5,155 nt of DNA from Clostridia bacterium (lineage in GTDB: Bacteria; Bacillota; Clostridia; Oscillospirales; CAG-272), in contig JAFQNZ010000298.1 of NCBI GenBank assembly GCA_017395715.1, positions 1 to 5,155 on the forward strand, read 5' to 3'. Both the position numbers and the translations under genes were made by a program. The notes beneath the pieces are model-generated. The model was not told the DNA's origin, searched no databases, and saw only the letters and a program-made list of their open reading frames with translations. Below are positions 1 to 5,155 of this stretch, piece after piece; positions within the stretch are counted from its first letter, which is position 1; each line of letters opens with the position of its first letter.

Positions 1-854
1 CGGTCTGCAACTTCTGTTTTTCTCTTTTTGATTGTTGCCTTAACATCTGCCTTGTATTCAGCAAAGGTGTCAAATTCGGAAACATCTTTTGCGAATTCGT
101 CATCGAGTTCGGGAAGCTCAACAGCTTTGATCTCGTGAAGCTTGATCTTGAAGACAACGGGAGCGCCTGCAAGTTCGGGAGCATGATATTCAGCAGGGAA
201 GGTTACGTTGATATCGAATTCGTCGCCGACATTGTGGCCGACAACCTGTTCTTCGAAGCCGGGGATAAACTGACCCGAGCCGAGCTTGAGTTCAAAGCCT
301 TCGCCCTTGCCGCCTTCGAATGCAACGCCGTCTTTGAAGCCTTCGAAGTCGATCACGGTGATGTCGCCGTTTTCAGCTGCGCGGTCGGTAACGGTGATGT
401 TTCTTGCGTTTCTTTCGCGGATCTTTTCAATCTCGGCAGAGATTTCATCTTCGGTAACGCGGATGGTCTTCTTGGTGAGGGTGATGCCCTTGTAACCGTC
501 AACGGTGACTTCGGGCTTGAGATATACGGTAGCGGTCATAACAAGGCCGTTTTCATCGATCGAGCTGATCTCGAACTGGGGCTGACCAACAACAGCGAGT
601 CCGCTTTCCTTGAGAGCGCCTTCGTAAGCTTCGGGAAGAACATCGTTGATGGCATCTTCATAAAGGAAGCCCTTGCCGTACATCTTTTCTACAAGGCTTC
701 TGGGTGCTTTGCCCTTGCGGAAGCCGGGAAGGGTGATATCGGTCTTTTTCTTGTTATAGACAGCGTTTACTGCCTTTTCAAAGGTTTCGGCGTCAACGGC
801 AAATTCGATGACTGCCTTGGTGTTATCGGTTTTGGTTACGTTTTTCAAGCTCAT
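1..854 (-). CDS. tig: Trigger factor, ribosome-associated chaperone and peptidyl-prolyl isomerase (3' part missing)
   Basis: Trigger factor docks at the ribosomal exit tunnel in the cytoplasm and shields nascent chains; its FKBP-type domain isomerises prolyl bonds. The first 284 residues are visible. The N-terminal ribosome-binding domain carries the signature GFRKGKAP at residues 44-51, the loop that contacts protein L23. A linker segment follows (about 110-155), then the FKBP-like PPIase domain (about 160-243, with GDITVIDFEG and GQFIPGFEEQ). The start of the C-terminal chaperone arm (ELPELDDEFAKDV, 246-258) is the last part present. Full-length family members have about 430 residues, so roughly a third is beyond the left edge; this is truncation by the window, not a broken gene. 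The ATG start is preceded by GGAGG at 863-867 with an 8-nt spacer. Codon choice is strongly biased to ACC, ATC, AAC, GGC and TTC, as expected for a highly expressed gene. It has its own promoter. clpP/clpX often follow tig, but that lies outside the window. Confidence 0.97.
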   Translation of the reverse strand, partial: MSLKNVTKTDNTKAVIEFAVDAETFEKAVNAVYNKKKTDITLPGFRKGKAPRSLVEKMYGKGFLYEDAINDVLPEAYEGALKESGLAVVGQPQFEISSIDENGLVMTATVYLKPEVTVDGYKGITLTKKTIRVTEDEISAEIEKIRERNARNITVTDRAAENGDITVIDFEGFKDGVAFEGGKGEGFELKLGSGQFIPGFEEQVVGHNVGDEFDINVTFPAEYHAPELAGAPVVFKIKLHEIKAVELPELDDEFAKDVSEFDTFAEYKADVKATIKKRKTEVAD

Positions 855-891
855 GAGCTTATCCTCCGTATTTTTATAAACATTTTATAAC

Positions 892-908
892 TACATTATT
901 CTAATGTA
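892..908. promoter_or_regulatory. 17-bp palindrome over the tig -10 box, candidate operator
   Basis: The minus strand reads TACATTAGAATAATGTA: two perfect 7-bp arms (TACATTA/TAATGTA) around a 3-nt centre. The -10 hexamer lies wholly inside it and the likely transcription start is just past its edge. A protein bound here would block RNA polymerase, so a dimeric repressor site is plausible. It does not match the CIRCE/HrcA element or the Bacillus LexA box. It only loosely resembles PerR/Fur boxes or TACA-N2-TGTA CopY/BlaI sites, whose half-site spacing is different. It has no GC-rich stem or T-run as a terminator would. Chance occurrence in AT-rich DNA cannot be excluded. Confidence 0.4.
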
Positions 909-926
909 AATAGCCTCTTTTGTCAA
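898..926 (-). promoter_or_regulatory. Sigma-A type promoter of tig
   Basis: On the minus strand a perfect -35 TTGACA (926-921) is separated by exactly 17 nt from a -10 TAGAAT (903-898), which differs from consensus at one position. The predicted transcription start is a G near 891, giving a 5' leader of about 37 nt that includes the GGAGG ribosome binding site. It lies in the only real intergenic gap of the window, between the phosphoesterase stop and the tig start. No extended -10 TGn is present. Inferred from sequence only. Confidence 0.85.
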
Positions 927-945
927 GTCTTTTGCGGAAAATATT

Positions 946-1668
946 TCAAAATTCGGATAAAGTGGTAAGGATTGGCACCTCTTTTGGGGTGAAATTCAGA
1001 AAATCTGCCGATACAATGTGAAATTCGATGCCTTCAAAGACCGTCATGGGGGCAAGTGCATAGATGCCGTGGATATGACCGTAGTAACAGCGCTTGATGC
1101 CGTATTCTTTCATCAGATCGATCAAGGGACGGCAGACGTAATTTTCAAACTTCGGGGGGAAGTGCATGAAGACCACTTTTTCAAGGGCGGGATCTTTGAC
1201 CGAATCGAGCGAGAGCTTGAGTCTTGCTGTTTCTCTTGCGACGATTTTTTGGTAGTCGCTTGTTTCGGGTGCGTTGGCAGAATCACTGTACCAGCCGCGT
1301 GTGCCGCAGATGGCGATAGTGTCATAGACATAGGAGTTATTCTGTAAAAGTTTGATCGAGGTAATACCGCTCGCTTCAAAAAAATCGGTGACTTTTTTGG
1401 GGGTGTTCCACCAATAGTCATGGTTGCCGCGCAGAAGGATCTTATTGCCGTTCAAGCGGTCAAGGAAGAGAAGGTCATCGCCCGATTCTTCAAGCGAGAT
1501 GCCCCAGGAGATATCGCCGCCTACCACAACGGTATCGTCGGGCGAGACTACACGGTTCCATTCGGCGGTAATTTTTTCATCGTGTCCGCGCCAACGCGAG
1601 CCGAAGATATCCATAGGCTTTTCGATTTTGAGAGAAAGATGGGTATCTGCCAGAGTAAAAAGAGCCAT
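946..1668 (-). CDS. Calcineurin-like metallophosphoesterase (predicted phosphohydrolase)
   Basis: This is a 240-residue cytoplasmic metallophosphoesterase with the full set of two-metal motifs in order: D-x-H at 8-10 (LADTHLS), GGD at 50-52, GNHD at 81-84, a lone metal His in FMHFPP (H169) and GHIHG at 197-201. These residues bind a binuclear metal centre that hydrolyses phosphomono- or diesters; the substrate cannot be read from sequence. There is no signal peptide or membrane segment. It resembles the clostridial predicted phosphohydrolases placed in COG1768 (from memory), which have no assigned substrate that I know of. The ATG at 1668 is chosen because AAGGA (1677-1681) lies 8 nt upstream and the metal motif then falls at the usual residues 8-10. 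An in-frame upstream start at 1743 would overlap the dipeptidase gene by 58 nt and add a non-family leader. It follows the dipeptidase by 17 nt and is the last gene of the operon. Confidence 0.9.
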   Translation of the reverse strand: MALFTLADTHLSLKIEKPMDIFGSRWRGHDEKITAEWNRVVSPDDTVVVGGDISWGISLEESGDDLLFLDRLNGNKILLRGNHDYWWNTPKKVTDFFEASGITSIKLLQNNSYVYDTIAICGTRGWYSDSANAPETSDYQKIVARETARLKLSLDSVKDPALEKVVFMHFPPKFENYVCRPLIDLMKEYGIKRCYYGHIHGIYALAPMTVFEGIEFHIVSADFLNFTPKEVPILTTLSEF

Positions 1669-1676
1669 AATGACCG

Positions 1677-1681
1677 TCCTT
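1677..1681 (-). promoter_or_regulatory. Ribosome binding site deciding the phosphoesterase start
   Basis: AAGGA on the minus strand, 8 nt before the ATG at 1668, lies in the 17-nt gap after the dipeptidase stop. It supports that ATG over the upstream in-frame start at 1743. Confidence 0.65.
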
Positions 1682-1685
1682 TTCG

Positions 1686-2585
1686 TTAGCTGTCCGTGAG
1701 TGGGGGGGAGAATTTTTGTGTATAGCGGTAAGCGTTTTGCCAAAGGATCTTTTCGGCAATGTCGCTTGATGTTTCTTTGGCAAGATATTCAGCAAAATCT
1801 TCGATTTTGGTGATATGTTCAAGCTGATCGGGCAGCGTATCAACGCCGTCAAAATCACTGCCGATGGCAAGGGAATCCTCACCGCCGAGCGAGAGAAAAT
1901 GCTTGATGTGCATAAGCACTGTTTCTTGCGACGCAATGTTGTTATTTGACAAATGATAGGGAACAAAGCTGACACCGACAATGCCGCCAAGGGATAGGAT
2001 GGCTTTGAACATTTCATCGCTCAGACAGCGCTTATGGTGACAGAGTGCGCGGCTGTTGGAATGGCTTGCCATGGGGGCGCTGTTATGCTTTCGGCATATA
2101 TCAAGCGCCTGCCAAAAGGTATTGTCTGAGGCGTGCGAAAGGTCAATTGCCATGCCGAGCGAGATGGCTTTTTCAACCGCTTCTTTTCCGAATCCGGTAA
2201 GACCTTCTTCGGTGTTCCAAGCACCGCCGATGCAGGAAGTATCCTTCCATGTAAGTGTTAAAATACGCACTCCGTGGGCGTAGAGTGTGTCGAGTCGGTC
2301 GAGGTTACCTGCCAAAAGGCGCGCATCCTCTACGGCTAAGATCGGGGTACAGTGAGTTGGCGTTTTTCTTGTGCCTTGCGAAGCATTATAGTGAGACAGA
2401 ATGCGGAAAAAGTCTTGATAGGCCTCTTCATCGGTTAAGGTTTGATCCGACCAAACGGCAAGCACTCGGTGATTTTGAAATGTGAGTGCGTCGATCGGGG
2501 CAGACAGGTTTTTTCCCGAAAAAGGGGAGACTTTTTTGTGATACGCTTCGTACAGCGTATCGGAATGCCAATCAAAATAGACCAT
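1686..2585 (-). CDS. Membrane dipeptidase family (peptidase M19) zinc dipeptidase
   Basis: This 299-residue protein belongs to the renal dipeptidase family, binuclear zinc enzymes that cleave dipeptides, including some with D-residues. All metal ligands can be matched to the human enzyme: H7 and D9 (DWHSDTL), bridging E86 (LAVEDA), H151 (IDLSH), H175 (ASHSN) and D244 (GSDFDG). R186 in HKRCLSDE fits the conserved substrate-binding arginine. The human active-site His in TLTH is Trp here (TLTW, W113), a change I believe is common in bacterial members. There is no signal peptide or lipid anchor, so it should act in the cytoplasm, perhaps recycling dipeptides from peptide uptake or cell wall turnover. 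The ATG at 2585 shares its A with the yraN stop (TGATG) and has AAGGAA (2594-2599) 8 nt upstream; a TTG one codon earlier is less likely. The phosphoesterase follows after 17 nt. Confidence 0.92.
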   Translation of the reverse strand: MVYFDWHSDTLYEAYHKKVSPFSGKNLSAPIDALTFQNHRVLAVWSDQTLTDEEAYQDFFRILSHYNASQGTRKTPTHCTPILAVEDARLLAGNLDRLDTLYAHGVRILTLTWKDTSCIGGAWNTEEGLTGFGKEAVEKAISLGMAIDLSHASDNTFWQALDICRKHNSAPMASHSNSRALCHHKRCLSDEMFKAILSLGGIVGVSFVPYHLSNNNIASQETVLMHIKHFLSLGGEDSLAIGSDFDGVDTLPDQLEHITKIEDFAEYLAKETSSDIAEKILWQNAYRYTQKFSPPLTDS

Positions 2586-2974
2586 CAAAAAGCTTCCTTT
2601 ATATAGCGGATCTTGGGGAAGGTGTTTCTGCCTTCTTTGGGCAGATAGACCTCGGCAACGTCAAAGCGCGGCTTTTTGCTATTTGGATGAAGCGAAAGAT
2701 AGCGCGAGGCGGCGTGGCGGAGATGTTGTTTTTTCTCCTCGGTTACCGAGTCGGCGGGGTGACCGTACTTTTCAGTGTCGGTTGCTGCGCTTCGCGTTTT
2801 GACTTCCACGAATACAATATAGCGAAAACGGGTGGCAATTATGTCGATCTCGCCGCCTTTGACCGTGAAATTTCGTTGCAAAATCCGATATCCGCGCAGG
2901 CGCAGATGGCGGCAAACGGCATTCTCCCCACGATTGCCGCGTTTACGGGCGCTTTTTTGTACGGTAGTGTTCAT
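2585..2974 (-). CDS. yraN: YraN family protein (UPF0102), restriction-endonuclease-like fold
   Basis: A 129-residue protein of the YraN/UPF0102 family. It shows the family pattern in order: a basic N-terminus with RGNRGENAV (12-20), GYRILQRNF (28-36), GEIDIIA (41-47), VFVEVKTR (54-61) and a C-terminal RFDVAEV segment (103-109). D44, E57 and K59 form the PD-(D/E)xK-like nuclease triad of this fold, so a nucleic-acid role is suspected, but the family function is not established as far as I know. Length is normal. The ATG at 2974 is chosen because it overlaps the rnhB stop in ATGA. It has no clear Shine-Dalgarno sequence, so translation probably depends on ribosomes finishing rnhB. An in-frame TTG at 3016 would add 14 residues and overlap rnhB further, with no better ribosome binding site. 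The rnhB-yraN neighbourhood recurs in many bacteria, which supports the call and hints at a shared nucleic-acid maintenance role. Confidence 0.93.
   Translation of the reverse strand: MNTTVQKSARKRGNRGENAVCRHLRLRGYRILQRNFTVKGGEIDIIATRFRYIVFVEVKTRSAATDTEKYGHPADSVTEEKKQHLRHAASRYLSLHPNSKKPRFDVAEVYLPKEGRNTFPKIRYIKEAF
2594..2599 (-). promoter_or_regulatory. Ribosome binding site of the dipeptidase gene
   Basis: AAGGAA on the minus strand lies inside the end of yraN, 8 nt before the ATG at 2585. Together with the TGATG stop/start overlap it fixes the dipeptidase start at ATG rather than the TTG one codon upstream. Confidence 0.65.
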
Positions 2975-3570
2975 TTGTTCAAAAATTTTAAGAAGGTCTT
3001 GCGGTGTAAGGGGCAAGGACCGAGTTCTCTGACAAGATCCATGTGCTCCTTGGTGGGGTAGCCTTTATGGGCGGCGAAGTGATACTCGGGGTAGGCGGCA
3101 TCCATTTCCATGCAGTAGCGGTCACGGGTGACTTTGGCAAGGATGGATGCTGCGGCAATCGACATGGAAAGAGAATCACCTTTGACGATCGGCTTTGCCG
3201 TCATTTCAAAATCGCGGGCAATGTTGCCGTCCACAAGCACAAAATCGGGCTTGGGAGAAAGCTGTGCAACCGCGCGACGCATGGCAAGCTGAGAGGCGTT
3301 TAAGATGTTGATTTCGTCAATTTCTTCGGCTGTGGCAAAGGCAATGCCGTAGGAGACTGCCTCTTTGCAGATGATGTCAAACAGCTTTTCGCGCTTTTTT
3401 TCAGAGATCTTTTTGGAATCGTTCAAGCCCTCAATGACAAGACCTTGCGGTAAAATCACGGCGGCGGCGCAAACAGGGCCTGCCAGCGGACCTCTGCCTG
3501 CTTCATCTGTTCCGCAGATTACCGAATAGCCTGCTTCAAGTGCTTCGAGTTCGTATGTATAATCGGGCAT
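2971..3570 (-). CDS. rnhB: Ribonuclease HII
   Basis: RNase HII cuts the RNA strand of RNA-DNA hybrids and starts removal of single ribonucleotides misincorporated in DNA, using divalent metal. The four catalytic carboxylates are all present: D22 and E23 in GTDEAGRGPLAGPV, D114 in LVDGN and D132 in VKGDSLSMSIAAASILAKVTRD. The spacing matches the E. coli enzyme (D16, E17, D108, D126). The conserved NDSKKIS segment (50-56) and the C-terminal HKGYPTKEH (168-176) also fit. At 199 residues it has a normal bacterial length. The ATG at 3570 is favoured by GAGGT just upstream. An alternative ATG at 3588 overlaps the aldolase stop (TAATG) and would add six residues (MSCEVI), but has no ribosome binding site; either is possible. 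Its stop overlaps the yraN start (ATGA), which suggests coupled translation. Confidence 0.96.
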   Translation of the reverse strand: MPDYTYELEALEAGYSVICGTDEAGRGPLAGPVCAAAVILPQGLVIEGLNDSKKISEKKREKLFDIICKEAVSYGIAFATAEEIDEINILNASQLAMRRAVAQLSPKPDFVLVDGNIARDFEMTAKPIVKGDSLSMSIAAASILAKVTRDRYCMEMDAAYPEYHFAAHKGYPTKEHMDLVRELGPCPLHRKTFLKFLNK

Positions 3571-3574
3571 TATG

Positions 3575-3579
3575 ACCTC
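3575..3579 (-). promoter_or_regulatory. Ribosome binding site favouring the downstream rnhB start
   Basis: GAGGT on the minus strand lies 4 nt before the ATG at 3570, in the 17 nt after the aldolase stop. The other candidate ATG, at 3588, has only an AT-rich stretch upstream. This favours the 199-residue form of RNase HII. Confidence 0.55.
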
Positions 3580-3587
3580 ACATGACA

Positions 3588-4634
3588 TTAAAGTGTTTTT
3601 TGAAGTGCGGCAATATCGGCAAGGAGTGTTTTGATATCCTCATCGCTTGTGGCAAAGTTTGTGCAGAAACGGGCGATAGTATGGGTATCGTCAACTTTTC
3701 CCATGTCCGAGAAAGTGTATTTCTTTGAAAGAATGTTGAGCATTTTGGAGGGGAGAATGGGAAACTGTTGATTGGTGTTGGAATCGACATAGAAAGAATA
3801 GCCGAGGGCGGTAATACCTTCTTTTAACAGCATGGCTTTTCGGTTTGCGTCTTTTGAGGTAGTGAAGTACAGATCATCCTCAAAAAGCGCGAGAAACTGA
3901 ATGCCGAGAATGCGTCCTTTGGCAAGGAGCGCACCGTTTTGTTTGATGTAGTAACGGAAGTGCTTTTTCAGCTTGTCATTGGTGATAACAAGCGCTTCAC
4001 CGAGAAGGGCGCCGTGTTTGGTGCCGCCAATATAGAAAGCATCGCAAAGCGCGGCAAGATCAGAAAGGGTGAGGTCGTTGCCTTCTGCTGTGAGCGCGTA
4101 GCCGAGGCGTGCGCCATCAACATAGAGATAGAGTTCTGTTTCACGGCAGACTTTGCTGATGGCGATGAGTTCTTCTTTGGTGTAAATCGCGCCGTATTCG
4201 GTGGGGTTGGTGAGATAGACCATGCCGGGCTGTACCATGTGTTCGCGGCTGGCATCGGCATAGTGGCTGTCATAGATTGTTTGGATATCCTCGGCGGTGA
4301 TCTTTCCGTCTTTGGAGGGGATGGTTAAGACCTTGTGGCCCTTGGCTTCGATCGCGCCTGTTTCATGCACTTCAATATGTCCGACAGAGGAAGAAATAAC
4401 CCCTTGATAGGGCAAAAGAGAGGCGGCGATCATGGTGAGGTTGGTCATCGTACCGCCCGGCAAAAAATGAACGGCGGCATTCGGGGCTTGGCAAAGCGAC
4501 CTGATCAGTTCGCGTGCCTTGTCACAGTAGCAGTCTTCCGAATAGACATCGGTGGTATCTTCATTGGTTTTTATCATCCATTTGAGGACATTGGGGTGTG
4601 CGCCGCAGCCATAGTCATTTTCAAAACGAATCAT
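3588..4634 (-). CDS. Low-specificity L-threonine aldolase family, PLP-dependent (beta-eliminating lyase fold)
   Basis: A 348-residue fold-type I PLP enzyme of the threonine aldolase family, expected to split L-threonine or allo-threonine into glycine and acetaldehyde in the cytoplasm. Visible motifs are NDYGCGAHP near the N-terminus (6-14), FLPGGTMTN (57-65, phosphate-binding loop region), GHIEVHETGA (85-94) with H86 placed to stack on the PLP ring, VDGARLG (172-178) with D173 contacting the pyridine nitrogen, and YIGGTKHGALLGE (201-213) with K206 as the Schiff-base lysine. Length is normal. The ATG at 4634 has GGAGGA (4643-4648) 8 nt upstream and overlaps the stop of the upstream reductase in ATGA. 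RNase HII follows directly. Substrate range (L versus allo, or other beta-hydroxy amino acids) cannot be decided from sequence; related PLP lyases remain an alternative. Confidence 0.88.
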   Translation of the reverse strand: MIRFENDYGCGAHPNVLKWMIKTNEDTTDVYSEDCYCDKARELIRSLCQAPNAAVHFLPGGTMTNLTMIAASLLPYQGVISSSVGHIEVHETGAIEAKGHKVLTIPSKDGKITAEDIQTIYDSHYADASREHMVQPGMVYLTNPTEYGAIYTKEELIAISKVCRETELYLYVDGARLGYALTAEGNDLTLSDLAALCDAFYIGGTKHGALLGEALVITNDKLKKHFRYYIKQNGALLAKGRILGIQFLALFEDDLYFTTSKDANRKAMLLKEGITALGYSFYVDSNTNQQFPILPSKMLNILSKKYTFSDMGKVDDTHTIARFCTNFATSDEDIKTLLADIAALQKTL

Positions 4635-5155
4635 ATTGCATATCCTCCGTCTACTCCGAGAATCTGTCCTGTGATAAAGGACGCTTTGTCAGATGCAAGG
4701 AACAAAACCGCATTGGCAACATCAGACGGTGTTCCAAGCCGCATGAGCGGGGTTTCATCGATGAGTCCTTGAACGGTTTCTTCGTCAAGAGAAGCATTCA
4801 TGGGTGTTTCGATCACACCCGGTTCAATGCAGTTGACCGTGATGCGTGATGGCCCGAGTTCTTTGGCAAGGGCTTTGGTAAAGCCTTCGAGGGCGGCTTT
4901 GGTTGCCGAATAGTGTACCTCGCAGGAAGCGCCTGTTTTGCCCCACATCGAGCCGATGTTAACAATCCTTCCGCTGTGGTTACGGATCATATAGGGTGCG
5001 GCTGTTTGTGTTACGGTCATAGCCGCTGTGAGATTGATCTGTACCATGCGGGCAATATCGTTGTCGGAGAGATCGGTGAAGAGCTTGATCTGTGAAATGC
5101 CCGCGCAGTTGACAAGAATATCAATTCCACCGAGAATTTCTGCGGCTTTTTCTAC
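4631..5155 (-). CDS. Short-chain dehydrogenase/reductase, FabG-like; candidate EF-P 5-aminopentanone reductase (YmfI-like), N-terminus missing
   Basis: The last 174 residues of a classical short-chain dehydrogenase; about 70 N-terminal residues, including the GxxxGxG nucleotide-binding motif, lie beyond the right edge. The frame is open to the window end, so the ATG at 5047 is internal (M37 of the fragment). Catalytic residues are in place: NCAG (16-19), N41, S69 (NIGSMWG), Y82 and K86 (YSATK). The EPGVIETPMN loop (111-120) and C-terminal ITGQILGVDGGYAI are typical of FabG relatives. The segment around SMWGKTGASCEVHYS (69-83) recalls the Firmicutes YmfI subgroup, which in B. subtilis reduces the 5-aminopentanone group on elongation factor P. 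That subgroup call is made from memory; a 3-oxoacyl-ACP reductase (FabG) is the alternative. No fatty-acid synthesis genes adjoin it here. The stop overlaps the aldolase start (ATGA), so the two are probably co-translated. Confidence 0.9.
   Translation of the reverse strand, partial: VEKAAEILGGIDILVNCAGISQIKLFTDLSDNDIARMVQINLTAAMTVTQTAAPYMIRNHSGRIVNIGSMWGKTGASCEVHYSATKAALEGFTKALAKELGPSRITVNCIEPGVIETPMNASLDEETVQGLIDETPLMRLGTPSDVANAVLFLASDKASFITGQILGVDGGYAI

Noticed and set aside
135..890. Plus-strand open frame of 251 codons opposite tig
   Set aside because: It is exactly antisense to a clear trigger factor gene, has no ribosome binding site or recognisable motifs, and arises from tig's strong codon bias. 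Its 3' end runs through the tig promoter.
892..908. The palindrome as an intrinsic terminator of the upstream operon
   Set aside because: The stem is almost all A-T and is not followed by a run of T on the minus strand, so it should be too weak to stop transcription.
1669..1743. N-terminal extension of the phosphoesterase to an upstream in-frame start
   Set aside because: It would overlap the dipeptidase gene by 58 nt and place 25 unrelated residues before the metal motif that normally begins this family. The start at 1668 has a ribosome binding site.
1577..2017. Minus-strand open frame of 146 codons overlapping the dipeptidase and phosphoesterase genes
   Set aside because: It is out of frame within two genes that carry complete catalytic motifs. 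Its Ser/Pro/Lys/Arg-rich translation is typical of a shadow frame.
2975..3016. TTG start of yraN giving 14 more residues
   Set aside because: There is no convincing ribosome binding site, the overlap with rnhB would be longer, and the ATGA junction at 2974 gives the usual family N-terminus.
2486..3061. Plus-strand open frame of 191 codons spanning yraN
   Set aside because: It is antisense to yraN and parts of rnhB and the dipeptidase gene, which are all supported by family motifs. The translation has no family resemblance.
3939..4328. Plus-strand open frame of 129 codons opposite the aldolase
   Set aside because: It is a mirror of the aldolase reading frame with no start signal and no recognisable domain.
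1..5155. A CRISPR array, insertion sequence, phage, toxin-antitoxin or defence system
   Set aside because: No repeat-spacer pattern, terminal repeats, transposase or recognisable defence domain was seen on either strand; the region is filled by housekeeping and metabolic genes.

Overview
The window reads as a compact piece of a low-to-intermediate-GC Firmicutes chromosome, most likely an uncultured or gut-type Clostridia. The support is indirect: strong GGAGG-type ribosome binding sites, a textbook TTGACA/TAGAAT promoter, an rnhB-yraN pair, a clostridial-style short threonine aldolase and a YmfI-like short-chain dehydrogenase. TGA is used as a normal stop. No mobile element, CRISPR array, rRNA or tRNA was seen, and coding density is close to total.

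All seven genes lie on the minus strand, so in transcription order the window is read from its right end to its left. First comes the C-terminal part of a FabG-family reductase (4631-5155, cut by the window edge). Its stop overlaps the start of a PLP-dependent threonine aldolase (3588-4634). Next are ribonuclease HII (2971-3570), the YraN/UPF0102 nuclease-fold protein (2585-2974), an M19 zinc dipeptidase (1686-2585) and a calcineurin-like metallophosphoesterase (946-1668). Junctions are ATGA overlaps, a TGATG overlap or 17-nt gaps, so these six genes look like one operon whose promoter lies beyond the right edge.

After a 91-nt intergenic region with its own near-consensus sigma-A promoter, the trigger factor gene tig begins and runs off the left edge (1-854). 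The tig -10 box sits in a perfect 17-bp palindrome, the most interesting non-coding signal here. No terminator separates the operon from tig, so operon read-through into tig is possible.

Functionally the operon is a mixture: genome maintenance (RNase HII removes RNA from DNA; YraN is an uncharacterised nuclease-fold protein), amino-acid and peptide metabolism (threonine aldolase, dipeptidase), a possible EF-P-modifying reductase and an orphan phosphoesterase. I did not find a clearly novel system. The leads are the tig operator candidate, the reductase/aldolase coupling and the uncharacterised YraN and phosphoesterase.
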